The notes under the pieces: generated by a model | The model's input: only the letters and a program-made list of their open reading frames with translations | What the model was told of the DNA's origin: nothing | The model's database searches: none | Translations under genes and position numbers: made by a program | Source: Qipengyuania flavescens | GTDB lineage: Bacteria; Pseudomonadota; Alphaproteobacteria; Sphingomonadales; Sphingomonadaceae | Length of the DNA: 64,000 nt | Direction of reading: 5' to 3' | Assembly (NCBI RefSeq): GCF_029688735.1 | Contig: NZ_JARULD010000005.1 | Location: 171,760-235,759 of the forward strand | Part shown: positions 8,396-16,989 of the stretch, in pieces | Layout of the letters: each line of letters begins with the position of its first letter | Position numbering within the stretch: the stretch's first letter is position 1

Positions 8396-9691
8396 ATGAG
8401 CTTTCCCTGGGCCAAGGAATATACGCCGGCCAACGGCTTCACCAAGTTCCTCGACGAGAAGCTGCCGCTGCCGCGTCTCGTCTACAACGCAGTCGGTGCC
8501 GGCTATCCGGTGCCGCGCAACCTCAGCTATTTCTGGAATTTCGGCGTTCTCGCCGGCTTCTTCCTCGTGCTGCAGATCGTCACCGGCATCATCCTCGCGA
8601 TGCATTATGCCGCAAACGCCCAGGTTGCCTTCGCCACGACCGAGCACATCATGCGCAACGTCAACTGGGGCTGGCTGATGCGCTATGCCCACGCGAACGG
8701 GGCGAGCTTCTTCTTCATCGTCGTCTACCTCCATATCTTCCGCGGCTTCTACTACAGTTCGTACAAGGCCCCGCGCGAGATGATCTGGCTGCTCGGCGTC
8801 ACGATCTTCCTGCTGATGATGGCGACCGCCTTCATGGGCTACGTCCTGCCCTGGGGCCAGATGAGCTTCTGGGGCGCCAAGGTCATCACCGGCTTGTTCG
8901 GCGCAATCCCGCTGGTCGGCGAACCGATCCAGATCTGGCTGCTCGGCGGCTACGCGCCCGACAATGCCGCGCTGAACCGCTTCTTCAGCCTTCACTTCCT
9001 GCTGCCCTTCGTGATCGCGGGCTGTGTCATCCTGCACATCTGGGCGCTGCATATTCCGGGCTCTTCGAACCCGACCGGCGTCGAGATCAAGAGCGAGAGC
9101 GACACGCTGCCCTTCCACCCGTATTATACGGTGAAGGACGGCTTCGGCCTCGGCGTTGCCCTGATCCTGTTCATGACCATGGTCTTCTTCCTCCCGAACG
9201 CGCTTGGTCACCCGGACAACTATATCGAGGCGAACCCCCTTTCGACGCCGGCGCATATCGTTCCGGAGTGGTACTTCTGGCCCTTCTACGCGATCCTGCG
9301 CGCCTTCACCGTCGACTTCCTGTTCATTCCGGCAAAGCTGCTGGGCGTGATCGCGATGTTCGGCTCGATCCTGCTGTGGTTCATCCTGCCGTGGCTCGAC
9401 CGGTCGCCGGTGCGCAGCGGCCACTATCGCCCGCTGTTCCGCAAGTTCTTCTGGTTCGGACTGATACCGGCGATGATCGTCCTGTTCATCTGCGGCGGCG
9501 CGCCGGCGGAAGAGCCCTATGTCATGCTCAGCCAGCTGGCGACGGCATACTATTTCCTTCACTTCCTCGTGATCCTGCCGATCGTCGGCCAGATCGAGAA
9601 GCCCGAACCGCTGCCCTATTCCATCACGGAGGCCGTGCTGGGATCGGACAAGAAGGCAGTGCTCGGCGAAAACGCTTCGCCGGCCGTCTAA
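8396..9691 (+). CDS. petB: Cytochrome b of the bc1 complex
   Basis: A 431-residue polytopic membrane protein, full length for a proteobacterial cytochrome b, carrying the two b-type hemes and the Qo and Qi quinone sites. Visible family features include [20 protein letters not shown], the first heme-ligand helix with LAMHYAA and [40 protein letters not shown], and the Qo-site PEWYF signature ([16 protein letters not shown]). The second pair of heme histidines falls in [21 protein letters not shown]. The gene is 23 bases after petA and 19 bases before petC, with GAGAG-type ribosome-binding sites, so the three subunits are coexpressed. Confidence 0.97.
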   Translation: MSFPWAKEYTPANGFTKFLDEKLPLPRLVYNAVGAGYPVPRNLSYFWNFGVLAGFFLVLQIVTGIILAMHYAANAQVAFATTEHIMRNVNWGWLMRYAHANGASFFFIVVYLHIFRGFYYSSYKAPREMIWLLGVTIFLLMMATAFMGYVLPWGQMSFWGAKVITGLFGAIPLVGEPIQIWLLGGYAPDNAALNRFFSLHFLLPFVIAGCVILHIWALHIPGSSNPTGVEIKSESDTLPFHPYYTVKDGFGLGVALILFMTMVFFLPNALGHPDNYIEANPLSTPAHIVPEWYFWPFYAILRAFTVDFLFIPAKLLGVIAMFGSILLWFILPWLDRSPVRSGHYRPLFRKFFWFGLIPAMIVLFICGGAPAEEPYVMLSQLATAYYFLHFLVILPIVGQIEKPEPLPYSITEAVLGSDKKAVLGENASPAV

Positions 9692-9710
9692 GCGAGTAAC
9701 GAGAAAAGAC

Positions 9711-10562
9711 ATGACCAAGCTTCTCAGCATCCGCCTCGTTGCCATTCTCGCAGGGCTCGGCTTCGCACTTGTCGCGCTCTATTCCTTCGTCGTTGGCGCT
9801 TTGGCGTTCCTGACCGAAGAGACGGCCCCGCACCTTCCGTACGAGGAACCGCGCGACTTCGCCTTCTCCTTCGACGGTCCTGCCGGCAAGTGGGACGTGC
9901 AGCAGCTGCAACGCGGCCTGAAGGTCTATGACGAGGTCTGTTCGGCCTGCCACAGCCTCAAATACGTCGCCTTCCGCAACCTCTCGCAGATCGGTTACGA
10001 TGAAGGCCAGGTCAAAGCCTATGCCGCCTCCAAGCAGGTCCCGGGCATCGATCCGAACACCGGCGAAGCCACGACGCGTCCGGGTCTGCCGACCGACTAT
10101 TTCCCGTCGCCCTATCCCAATGCAGTCGCGGCTGCGGCGGCAAACAACAACGCAATTCCGCCCGATCTCTCGCTGATTACAAAGGCGCGTGGCGACGGAA
10201 CGAACTACGTCGCTTCGCTGCTTGCAGGTTATCAGGAACCGAGTGCAGAGCTTCTGGCCGAGCATCCGGAGGCCGCACCCGGCCCGGGTCTCTACCACAA
10301 TCCCTATTTCCCCAATCTCAATCTGGCGATGGCTCCGCCTCTGACGTCGACCGGACAGGTCACCTATGACGATGGCACCGAAGCGACCATCGAGCAGATG
10401 TCGATCGATGTGGCGGCCTTCCTGACCTGGACGGCAGAGCCGACCCTGGTGCAGCGCAAGCAGACCGGCTGGCCGGTGCTGATCTTCCTGCTGTTCGCCA
10501 CCGTGCTGGCCTATTTGTCGAAAAACCAGATCTGGGCCGCGGTGAAGCCCAAGAAGAAGTAG
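9711..10562 (+). CDS. petC: Cytochrome c1 of the bc1 complex
   Basis: A 283-residue cytochrome c1. It has an N-terminal signal/anchor (LLSIRLVAILAGLGFALVAL), the covalent heme site CSACH at residues 77-81, a candidate methionine axial ligand in LNLAMAPPL, and a C-terminal membrane anchor (WPVLIFLLFATVLAYLSKN) ending in the basic tail KPKKK. It receives electrons from the Rieske centre and hands them to soluble or membrane cytochrome c. It is the last gene of petABC; a strong intrinsic terminator follows about 30 bases after the stop. Nothing in the sequence suggests truncation, and all expected elements of the family are present. Confidence 0.96.
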   Translation: MTKLLSIRLVAILAGLGFALVALYSFVVGALAFLTEETAPHLPYEEPRDFAFSFDGPAGKWDVQQLQRGLKVYDEVCSACHSLKYVAFRNLSQIGYDEGQVKAYAASKQVPGIDPNTGEATTRPGLPTDYFPSPYPNAVAAAAANNNAIPPDLSLITKARGDGTNYVASLLAGYQEPSAELLAEHPEAAPGPGLYHNPYFPNLNLAMAPPLTSTGQVTYDDGTEATIEQMSIDVAAFLTWTAEPTLVQRKQTGWPVLIFLLFATVLAYLSKNQIWAAVKPKKK

Positions 10563-10594
10563 GCCGACCGATCATCGCAAATATCGCAAAGCGG

Positions 10595-10634
10595 GCGCCC
10601 CTCCATCCAGCCGGATGCGAGGGGCGCTTTCGAT
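10595..10634 (+). terminator. Intrinsic terminator after petABC
   Basis: GCGCCCCTC (10595-10603) pairs with GAGGGGCGC (10619-10627), and inside it CATCC pairs with GGATG around an AGCC loop, with one bulged C. The stem is followed by TTTCGATT. It lies between petC and apt and would separate the two transcription units. Confidence 0.8.
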
Positions 10635-10649
10635 TGCGGGAGAAAGAAA

Positions 10650-11180
10650 ATGACCCCGGCTGAGTTGAAAGCGCTGGTGCGCACCATTCCGGATTTTCCC
10701 AAGCAGGGCATCCAGTTCCGCGACATAACGACCCTCATCGGGCACGGGCGGGGTTTTTCCGCGTCGGTGGACTGGCTGGCCGAGCAAGTGGAGGGAAGCG
10801 AGGCGGTTGCCGGCATGGAGGCGCGAGGCTTTATCTTCGGAGCGGCCGTGGCAGCGCGCCTCGGCCTTCCGTTCCTGCCGATCCGCAAGCCCGGGAAACT
10901 CCCCTGCCAAGTGATCGGTGTCGATTACGAACTCGAATACGGCATGGACCGGCTCGAATTCGATCCCCAATCGGTGAGCGACGGACAATCCGTTGCGATT
11001 GTCGATGACCTCTTGGCGACGGGAGGGACTGCGCGGGCCGCGACGAAGCTGTTGCGCCAGGCCGGGGCTACGGTCACCACCGCGGCATTCGTGATCGACC
11101 TTCCCGATCTGGGCGGCAGCAACAAACTGCAGGCAGAAGGCGTAGCCGTCCGCGCGCTGATAGAATTCGAAGGCGACTGA
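10650..11180 (+). CDS. apt: Adenine phosphoribosyltransferase
   Basis: A 176-residue purine salvage enzyme converting adenine and PRPP to AMP. The N-terminus (LVRTIPDFPKQGIQFRDITT) is the usual Apt start, and EARGFIFGAAVAARLGLPFL is the conserved middle. The PRPP-binding loop reads VAIVDDLLATGGTA near residue 115. A good ribosome-binding site (GGGAGAAAG) precedes the ATG. It follows the petABC terminator and appears to be monocistronic; the next gene starts about 100 bases downstream. Length and motifs are fully typical. Confidence 0.96.
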   Translation: MTPAELKALVRTIPDFPKQGIQFRDITTLIGHGRGFSASVDWLAEQVEGSEAVAGMEARGFIFGAAVAARLGLPFLPIRKPGKLPCQVIGVDYELEYGMDRLEFDPQSVSDGQSVAIVDDLLATGGTARAATKLLRQAGATVTTAAFVIDLPDLGGSNKLQAEGVAVRALIEFEGD

Positions 11181-11278
11181 TCCTCGCCGGAAATTTGGAA
11201 ATATCCTCGGCTTAGGGCATTGACGTAGGAACGCAGCTGCGAAGTCCTTTCGCAGGCTCAGCCATAAATGCGAGGGGC

Positions 11279-13144
11279 ATGGAACAGACATTAGTCATTG
11301 CGATGGTCGGCATACTGGGCATTGGCGCCCAATGGCTTGCCTGGCGGACCGGCTGGCCGGCCATCGTCCTCATGCTCGCTGCAGGTTTTCTTGCCGGGCC
11401 GGTTTTGGGGGTATTCGATCCAGAACATGCTTTCGGCAGCCTGCTTGAACCGATGGTCGCTATCGGCGTGGCCCTCATCCTTTTCGAAGGCGGGCTGAGC
11501 CTCGATTTCCGAGAACTCCGCCATACCGGCAGCGCCGTCATGCGCCTTGCGACAATCGGCGTCGTTCTCGGCTGGCTCTTCGGCGCCCTAGCCGGGATCT
11601 ATATCGCCGGTCTCGCTCCCGAAGTCGCGATCCTGTTCGGCGGCATTCTGGTGGTCACCGGCCCGACCGTGGTCATTCCGCTGCTCCGGCAAAGTTCGGT
11701 CAAGTCGCGCCCCGCATCGATCCTCAAATGGGAGGCGATCGTCAACGATCCCACCGGCGCGCTCTGCGCCGTGATCGCTTACGAATACTTCCGCAAGGTC
11801 GCCGAATCGCCAGGTGCCAGCCTCTTCGAAGTCGTCCCGCCGCTCATCATCGCAGCCATCATCGCAGGGCTCATCGGTTATGTCGCGGCCGTAGCCATAG
11901 CTTGGGCCTTCCCGCGCGGGGCGGTGCCGGAATACCTCAAGGTCCCAGTGCTTCTGACGACGGTAATCTGCGTCTTCGTGATCTCGAACCTGATCGAGCA
12001 TGAGGCCGGCCTCGTCGCCGTTACTGTCATGGGCGTTGCCTTGGCAAATATGAACGTCTCCAGCCTACGCAGCATTCATCCCTTCAAGGAAAATGTCGCG
12101 GTCCTGCTGGTGTCGGGCATATTCATCCTGCTTTCGGCCTCGCTTGAGCCGGCCGATGTCCGCTATTTCAACTGGTCGATCGCTGCATTCCTGCTGGCGC
12201 TGCTCTTCGTCGTGCGGCCGGCGACCATCATCCTGAGCCTGTTGGGCAGCTCGATCCCATGGAACGAGCGCCTCTTCCTCGCCTGGATCGCGCCGCGCGG
12301 GATCGTGTTGGTCGCCATTTCCGGCCTGTTCGCGCTGCGCCTGTCTGAACTGGGCTTCAGCGACGGCAATCTGCTGATCGGGCTGAGCTTCGCCGTCGTC
12401 GTGGTGACCATCGTGGCCCATGGATTCACAGTCGACATCGTTGCGCGATGGCTCGGCGTGAAGGGAGCCAGCCGCCCCGGCATCCTGTTCGTCGGCAGCA
12501 CGCCTTGGACGATCGCCTTGGCCGAACAGATCCGCGACCTTAAGGCACCGGTACTGGTCGTCGATGCCAGCTGGCAACGCCTCGGCCTTGCGCGCCAGAA
12601 GGGCCTGCCGTTCTATCACGGCGAGATTCTCAACGAGGCGACCGAGCACAATCTCGAGTTGGCGCCGTACCAGAACCTCGTCGCGGCAACTGAGAACGAG
12701 GCGTACAACACGCTTGTTTGCAACGAATTCGCGCATGAAATCGGGCGCGACAAGGTCTTCCAGCTCGGTGAATCCGCCGACGAGGACGACAAGCATGCGC
12801 TTCCGATCGGTCTGCGCGGGCGTGCGCTGTTCGAATCCGGTTTCGGCGTCGAGGACGTAAACGAACGGCAGGCGCAGGGCTGGGTCTTCCGCAAGACCAA
12901 ATTGTCCGACGAATTCGATTTCGAGGCAGCTCAGGAGCGTTTGCCCGAAGCGGCCAATATGCTGCTGTTGATGCGGGAGAACGGGACGATCCGTTTCTTC
13001 ACCCATGCCGCGCGCCCCGAACCGCGCGCCGGCGATACCATCATCAGTTTCTCCCCGCCGCAGGAGCGCAGCCCGGAGGGCGTCGCGGCGAAACGTGCAA
13101 GCAAGAAGAAGCCGCGTGAAGGTGGCAAGGAGGCACCGGCGTGA
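11279..13144 (+). CDS. CPA1-type cation/proton antiporter with C-terminal RCK_N domain
   Basis: A 621-residue protein with roughly twelve hydrophobic segments over residues 1-390 forming a Na+/H+ exchanger domain. The ion-binding region includes VVTGPTVVIPLLRQ and WEAIVNDPTGALC, where the ASN-ASP pair is the CPA1 signature. A nucleotide-binding RCK/TrkA-N-like domain follows from about residue 398 (RPGILFVGSTPWTIALAEQI, with VVDASWQRLGLARQKGLPFY), which usually gates such transporters. It exchanges K+ or Na+ for H+ across the inner membrane; the ion cannot be decided from sequence. The stop overlaps the GTG start of the lipoprotein gene (GTGA), so the two are coupled. Confidence 0.88.
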   Translation: MEQTLVIAMVGILGIGAQWLAWRTGWPAIVLMLAAGFLAGPVLGVFDPEHAFGSLLEPMVAIGVALILFEGGLSLDFRELRHTGSAVMRLATIGVVLGWLFGALAGIYIAGLAPEVAILFGGILVVTGPTVVIPLLRQSSVKSRPASILKWEAIVNDPTGALCAVIAYEYFRKVAESPGASLFEVVPPLIIAAIIAGLIGYVAAVAIAWAFPRGAVPEYLKVPVLLTTVICVFVISNLIEHEAGLVAVTVMGVALANMNVSSLRSIHPFKENVAVLLVSGIFILLSASLEPADVRYFNWSIAAFLLALLFVVRPATIILSLLGSSIPWNERLFLAWIAPRGIVLVAISGLFALRLSELGFSDGNLLIGLSFAVVVVTIVAHGFTVDIVARWLGVKGASRPGILFVGSTPWTIALAEQIRDLKAPVLVVDASWQRLGLARQKGLPFYHGEILNEATEHNLELAPYQNLVAATENEAYNTLVCNEFAHEIGRDKVFQLGESADEDDKHALPIGLRGRALFESGFGVEDVNERQAQGWVFRKTKLSDEFDFEAAQERLPEAANMLLLMRENGTIRFFTHAARPEPRAGDTIISFSPPQERSPEGVAAKRASKKKPREGGKEAPA

Positions 13145-13773
13145 GGCCGATAACCACTCTTAAAGCAATGTTCTCGCTGGCCGCCGGCTCGGCTCTGCTT
13201 GCCGCGTGCGGCGACCGTGAAAGCGAACCGCCCCCGCCGCCGCAACCGAGCGAGGAGCCGCGCTCCATCTTTACCGATGGCGAAACCGGCGAGGGTGCCG
13301 AGTCAGCGCCGCTCATCGCCCCGCTCGAGACGACGATCGCCTTTCCCGACGGGGCCGAGCTGACCGAAGCGGCCCGAGCCGAACTCGCGACCATCCTGCG
13401 CTCGCCCCAGATCGCGCAAGGCGGGGAAATCGTCCTGCGCGGGCATTCGGACGCAGGTGGCAGCGACGAGGCGAACATGCGCGCTTCGCAGGAGCGAGCC
13501 GAAGCGATTGCGGCGTTCCTGGTCGATGGCGGTGTGGCTGAAGACCGGATCGAGATCATCGCGTTCGGCGAGCAAAATCCAATAGCACCGAACGCGCTGC
13601 CGGATGGAACTCCCAACGAAGAGGGGCGCCGCCGAAACCGGCGCGTCGAAATCTACGTCGCCGCGCCCGATGGCCAGGAAACGTCTGCCGCACCGGAAGA
13701 GCCGACCATTGCGGAAACGCTGGCCGGCGAACTGGAAGCCGAGACCGCCGAGGCGGACGATTCTCCGCAATAG
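13141..13773 (+). CDS. OmpA-family peptidoglycan-associated lipoprotein
   Basis: A 210-residue secreted protein with a lipoprotein signal ending in the lipobox LAAC (Cys after about residue 22), a proline-rich spacer, and a C-terminal OmpA-like peptidoglycan-binding domain. The domain is recognisable in LRGHSDAGGSDEANMRASQE and RRRNRRVEIYVAA. It would sit in the outer membrane facing the periplasm and hold peptidoglycan. The GTG start overlaps the antiporter stop by four bases, so translation is probably coupled. An acidic tail of about 40 residues follows the OmpA domain. It is not the canonical Pal of the tol-pal cluster, because no tol genes are nearby. Confidence 0.82.
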   Translation: MRPITTLKAMFSLAAGSALLAACGDRESEPPPPPQPSEEPRSIFTDGETGEGAESAPLIAPLETTIAFPDGAELTEAARAELATILRSPQIAQGGEIVLRGHSDAGGSDEANMRASQERAEAIAAFLVDGGVAEDRIEIIAFGEQNPIAPNALPDGTPNEEGRRRNRRVEIYVAAPDGQETSAAPEEPTIAETLAGELEAETAEADDSPQ

Positions 13774-13860
13774 CAGTCCGACGTAGAAGCCTTGTTGACG
13801 AAAGGGCCGAAGCAGTGGCAAGGGCGCTGCTGTCGCACAGGTCATGCGCGCCGAGATCGG

Positions 13861-13934
13861 GCGGGTATAGCATAGTGGTAATGCTCCAGCCTTCCAAGCT
13901 GGCTAGAGGGGTTCGATTCCCCTTACCCGCTCCA
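13861..13934 (+). tRNA. tRNA-Gly (anticodon TCC)
   Basis: A 74-nt cloverleaf with a genomically encoded CCA. The acceptor stem GCGGGTA pairs with TACCCGC, and the D arm contains AGTGGTAATGCT. The anticodon stem CCAGC/GCTGG carries the loop CTTCCAA with TCC in the anticodon position, and the T arm holds GGTTCGATTCC. It lies between the OmpA-type lipoprotein and leftward panC, only eight bases from the panC stop. Confidence 0.96.
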
Positions 13935-13942
13935 GCCTCTCC

Positions 13943-14791
13943 TCACTCCACCGCCATATTGTCGATCAGGCGCGTGCCGCCCATGCGCGCCGCGACGAAC
14001 AGCCGGGCGTTGCCATTATCGCTGTTCAGCGGCACCAAGCTGTCCGCATCGCGTAGCTCGGCATAGTCCACAGAATCGAAGCCGGAAACGCTCAGCACTT
14101 CACGCAGATTGCCGAGCGGTCTTTCGGCATCCCCACCCTCCGCCAAGACGGCAATCGCGTCTCGCATCGCTCTGGGCAGGGCCGCAGCGGCCTCCCGCTG
14201 TTCCACCGAAAGATAGGCGTTGCGGCTGCTCATCGCGAGCCCATCGCTCTCGCGCACGATGGCAACGCCATGGATCGCATCGACGTGCGGCCGGACGAGG
14301 TCGAGGTCGCGCGCCATTCGCCGGATCACGGCCAGTTGCTGCCAATCCTTTTCGCCGAAAAAGGCCATGTCGGGCCGGACCTGGTTGAACAGCTTGCACA
14401 CCACCGTCGCCACGCCGTCGAAATGACCCGGGCGGTTGCCGCCGCACAGCCCCTCGCTCACGCCCGCCACCGTGATATTGGTCGCATAGCCCGGGGGATA
14501 GACTTCACCGGGAGGCGGTGCCCACAGCAGCGCTACGCCCTCGCGTTCGAGCAGTTCGGAATCTCGGGCGAGCTGGCGTGGATAGGCGTCCAGATCCTCG
14601 CCTTCCCCGAATTGCCGCGGATTGACGAAGATCGATACCGCCACATGATCCGCCGCCGCCTTAGCCGCGCGCACCAGAGTGAGGTGGCCCTCGTGGAGCG
14701 CGCCCATCGTCGGCACCAGCGCCAGCGTGCCCTCGCTTCGCAGCGTATCGGTCGCAGGGCGCAACTGGGCGAGCGTCGTAACGGTATCCAA
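13943..14791 (-). CDS. panC: Pantothenate synthetase
   Basis: A 282-residue enzyme joining pantoate and beta-alanine with ATP to make pantothenate, the CoA precursor. Conserved signatures are LVPTMGALHEGHLTLVRAAK (HIGH-like motif), VSIFVNPRQFGEGEDLDAYP, FFGEKDWQQLAVIRRM, and the KMSKS-like region ESDGLAMSSRNAYL. No suitable ATG exists at the family start. I chose the TTG at 14791 (LDTVTTLAQLRP), because GGAGAG lies six bases upstream and the resulting length matches the family. The stop is eight bases from tRNA-Gly. A terminator hairpin separates it from the CsgG-like gene upstream on the same strand. Confidence 0.93.
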   Translation of the reverse strand: MDTVTTLAQLRPATDTLRSEGTLALVPTMGALHEGHLTLVRAAKAAADHVAVSIFVNPRQFGEGEDLDAYPRQLARDSELLEREGVALLWAPPPGEVYPPGYATNITVAGVSEGLCGGNRPGHFDGVATVVCKLFNQVRPDMAFFGEKDWQQLAVIRRMARDLDLVRPHVDAIHGVAIVRESDGLAMSSRNAYLSVEQREAAAALPRAMRDAIAVLAEGGDAERPLGNLREVLSVSGFDSVDYAELRDADSLVPLNSDNGNARLFVAARMGGTRLIDNMAVE

Positions 14792-14820
14792 GGCAAACTC
14801 TCCGGCGGATAGGCAGCGGA

Positions 14821-14856
14821 TAAAGAAAGGGCGGGGCGACCGTAGCCGCACCGCCC
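14821..14856 (-). terminator. Intrinsic terminator of the CsgG-like gene
   Basis: On the minus strand GGGCGG-T-GCGGC, loop TACG, then GTCGC-C-CCGCCC form a stem of about 11 pairs (14829-14856), followed by TTTCTTTA (14828-14821). It lies just downstream of the stop at 14882 and upstream of panC. Confidence 0.8.
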
Positions 14857-14881
14857 CTCTATCGCGTCTTGGCCTGCTGGA

Positions 14882-15655
14882 CTAGCGGGCCTCTGGCGCC
14901 GCAGCAGCCGCATCTTCCGGCAAGCCGCCCAGCTGGTAGACGAGGTCGCTATAGGCGTTGAGATAGGCAAGGACGATGATCTGCCCGATTGCCGTATTCT
15001 CGTAGCTTCCGAAACCGCCAGCAGCTCCGCCGCCACCGCCGAACAGGCCGCCGCCGGCCGCCCAGCCGAGGTCCTTCTTGCGGAAATAGCCTTCGACCAG
15101 CGCTTCCTCGACCGTGGTGCGCGCGTTAACGATCGAGAGCGTAACATTCGCCTCGCCCTTCTTGACCCGAATGCCGCCGGCCAGCGCGCCTGCGGTGCGC
15201 CCGAACAGGCCGCCGACCACGCCGCCAAGGACGCCGCCGCCACCGCCGGAGTTCGAATTGGCAGAAACGATGTCGGGCTGGAGGAAGTAATCGGCTGCCT
15301 TCACCTGGCCGCGGCCGAGGTTCGAGCCTTCCTGCAATTCGCCCTGGTCGGCCAGCGCCCGCTCCATCGCGCGGCTCTGCATGGACCGGCCGCGATTTAC
15401 GAGCGTGAAGCATCCCGACCTTTGTACGAACACACGGATGATCGCTTCGGGGCTGCCGAGATTGAACTCGCGCCACCATTGATTGTCGGGCTCGACGATC
15501 GCGACCGTGCCCAGGTTGCGCGTGCAACGCGGAATCTCCATCGTGGCGCGATCCTGCGCCTTGCGCCCCGACGAGCGGCCCTGCGCATTGACCGGCTCGG
15601 CTGCCATGCTGAAGGACGCGACCACGGCCAGCGCCGCCACTGCGAACTTGTTCAT
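14882..15655 (-). CDS. Secreted CsgG/HfaB-like protein
   Basis: A 257-residue protein with a cleavable signal (KFAVAALAVVASFSMAAEPV, probably cut after VNAQ). The region IIRVFVQRSGCFTLVNRGRS, followed by a helix with RAMERALADQGEL, is the arrangement seen in CsgG/HfaB outer-membrane assembly proteins: a periplasmic strand, a conserved R-rich stretch, then a helix beginning near residue 90. Two glycine-rich stretches follow (residues about 140-165 and about 200-220), and the late part contains ENTAIGQIIVLAYLNAYSDL. It lacks the obvious lipobox of E. coli CsgG, so it may be a periplasmic relative rather than a secretion pore. It faces mipZ across a 222-bp divergent gap. Family assignment is moderately sure; function is inference. 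Confidence 0.65.
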   Translation of the reverse strand: MNKFAVAALAVVASFSMAAEPVNAQGRSSGRKAQDRATMEIPRCTRNLGTVAIVEPDNQWWREFNLGSPEAIIRVFVQRSGCFTLVNRGRSMQSRAMERALADQGELQEGSNLGRGQVKAADYFLQPDIVSANSNSGGGGGVLGGVVGGLFGRTAGALAGGIRVKKGEANVTLSIVNARTTVEEALVEGYFRKKDLGWAAGGGLFGGGGGAAGGFGSYENTAIGQIIVLAYLNAYSDLVYQLGGLPEDAAAAAPEAR

Positions 15656-15877
15656 TGTAAGGTTTCCCCATTCCAACTTTACGGCAGCCGGCTCTTGCCG
15701 CGACCACCGATCCATTGCGCCCCTGATGCTCGAGATACGCCAGACTTCTGCAGAAGGCTTGTATAGCAACGCCAAATCCCGATTATTCCTCGGTCGGCCG
15801 ACTTCGGTGCGTTGCGGCCCGGCGGCGGGTTGGATAGGGGAAGGGCCGACAACTCGTTTTACAGGTATTCTCGCTCG

Positions 15878-16687
15878 ATGACGTCCGCCCCCCACCGTAT
15901 TGTTTTCGCCAATGAAAAGGGCGGTACGGGTAAGTCGACGACCGCCGTCCATGTCGCCGTCGCTCTGGCGTTTCGCGGCGCCCGCGTGGTCGCTTTCGAC
16001 CTCGACCACCGTCAGCGCACGATGTGCCGTTATTTCGAAAACCGCGCCGATACGATGGCACGGCGGGGCATCGAGTTGCCTACCGCCGAATGTCACGTCG
16101 CCGAAGGGATGGACGAAAGCCAGTTCGAGGCTTTCGTCGGCGAGCATTCCGCGGGTGCCGACGTCGTCGTGATCGACACGCCCGGCCGCGACGATCCGCT
16201 GGCGCGCCATGCCGCGACCACGGCCGATACGCTCGTGACCCCGATGAACGACAGCTTCGTCGATTTCGACCTCATCGGCCAGGTCGAGGGCGAAAGCTTC
16301 AAGGTCAAGAAACTGTCCTTCTACGCCGAGTTGATCTGGGAAGCGCGGATCAAGCGCAGCCGCGCAGGCCTCGAACAGAACCGGCGCGAGATGGACTGGG
16401 TCATCGTGCGCAACCGCACCGGCTATACCGAGGCGCGCAACATGGCGCGCATCGAACAGGCTCTGTCAGAGATGTCGAAACGCGTGGGCTTCCGCGTCGC
16501 GAAGGGACTGTCCGAGCGTGTGATCTATCGCGAGTTGTTCCCCTCGGGCCTGACGTTGCTGGACAAGGGGCACCTGGGCGATCTCGGCACCAGCCACCTC
16601 GTCGCACGGCAGGAACTGCGCACGTTGATCGCCAATCTCCGCTTGCCCGGTGCGTCGAGTGCCCAGCCTGCCGAAAGCGCCGCCTGA
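15878..16687 (+). CDS. mipZ: ParA-like division plane positioning ATPase MipZ
   Basis: A 269-residue deviant Walker ATPase. The P-loop FANEKGGTGKSTTAVHVAVA has the signature lysine (Lys14) and GKST (Lys19). Switch regions appear as VVAFDLDHRQRTMCRYFENR and VVIDTPGRDDPLARHAATT. In Caulobacter MipZ forms bipolar gradients with ParB and blocks FtsZ polymerisation away from midcell; the whole-length match to that family makes the call firm. I chose ATG 15878 (MTSAPHRIVFANEKGG) as the family start; the frame upstream lacks homology. The stop overlaps the start of the J-domain gene (TGATG), giving a tight three-gene unit with the phosphomutase. Confidence 0.9.
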   Translation: MTSAPHRIVFANEKGGTGKSTTAVHVAVALAFRGARVVAFDLDHRQRTMCRYFENRADTMARRGIELPTAECHVAEGMDESQFEAFVGEHSAGADVVVIDTPGRDDPLARHAATTADTLVTPMNDSFVDFDLIGQVEGESFKVKKLSFYAELIWEARIKRSRAGLEQNRREMDWVIVRNRTGYTEARNMARIEQALSEMSKRVGFRVAKGLSERVIYRELFPSGLTLLDKGHLGDLGTSHLVARQELRTLIANLRLPGASSAQPAESAA

Positions 16688-16989
16688 TGCTTCGCCTGAT
16701 CGCCCTGGCCGTGCTGCTGTCGGTCGCCTGCCGGTGGATTTTCGGGCGCTGGCCATGGGAATATCTTCGCGCCCCGTACACCCGCTCACAAGCGCTGTTC
16801 AAGGCACGCAAATTGCTGGGAGTGGGCAAGCGCGCCGATGCGCGGGAAATCCGTGACGCCCATAGAAGAATGACCGCCATGATCCATCCGGATCGCGGCG
16901 GAACGAATGCCGCAATGCAGGACCTCAACGCCGCGCGCGACCTGCTTCTGGGCGACTTGCCCCACGAACCACCGGAGCAACCCGAATGA
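16687..16989 (+). CDS. Small membrane-anchored J-domain protein
   Basis: A 100-residue protein with one N-terminal hydrophobic segment (MLRLIALAVLLSVACRWIF) and a C-terminal J domain. The J domain shows RKLLGVGKRADAREIRDAHR, and the HPD motif appears in MIHPDRGGTNAAMQDLNAA. It resembles short DjlA/TIM14-like co-chaperones that recruit DnaK to the membrane. Its start overlaps the mipZ stop by one base and its stop overlaps the phosphomutase start by four bases, so all three are translationally coupled. The client is unknown. Confidence 0.85.
   Translation: MLRLIALAVLLSVACRWIFGRWPWEYLRAPYTRSQALFKARKLLGVGKRADAREIRDAHRRMTAMIHPDRGGTNAAMQDLNAARDLLLGDLPHEPPEQPE

Noticed and set aside
8273..9745. 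Antisense frame covering petB
   Set aside because: The product is charge-rich low complexity typical of reverse-translated membrane protein codons. No start signal is present, and petB itself is unambiguous.
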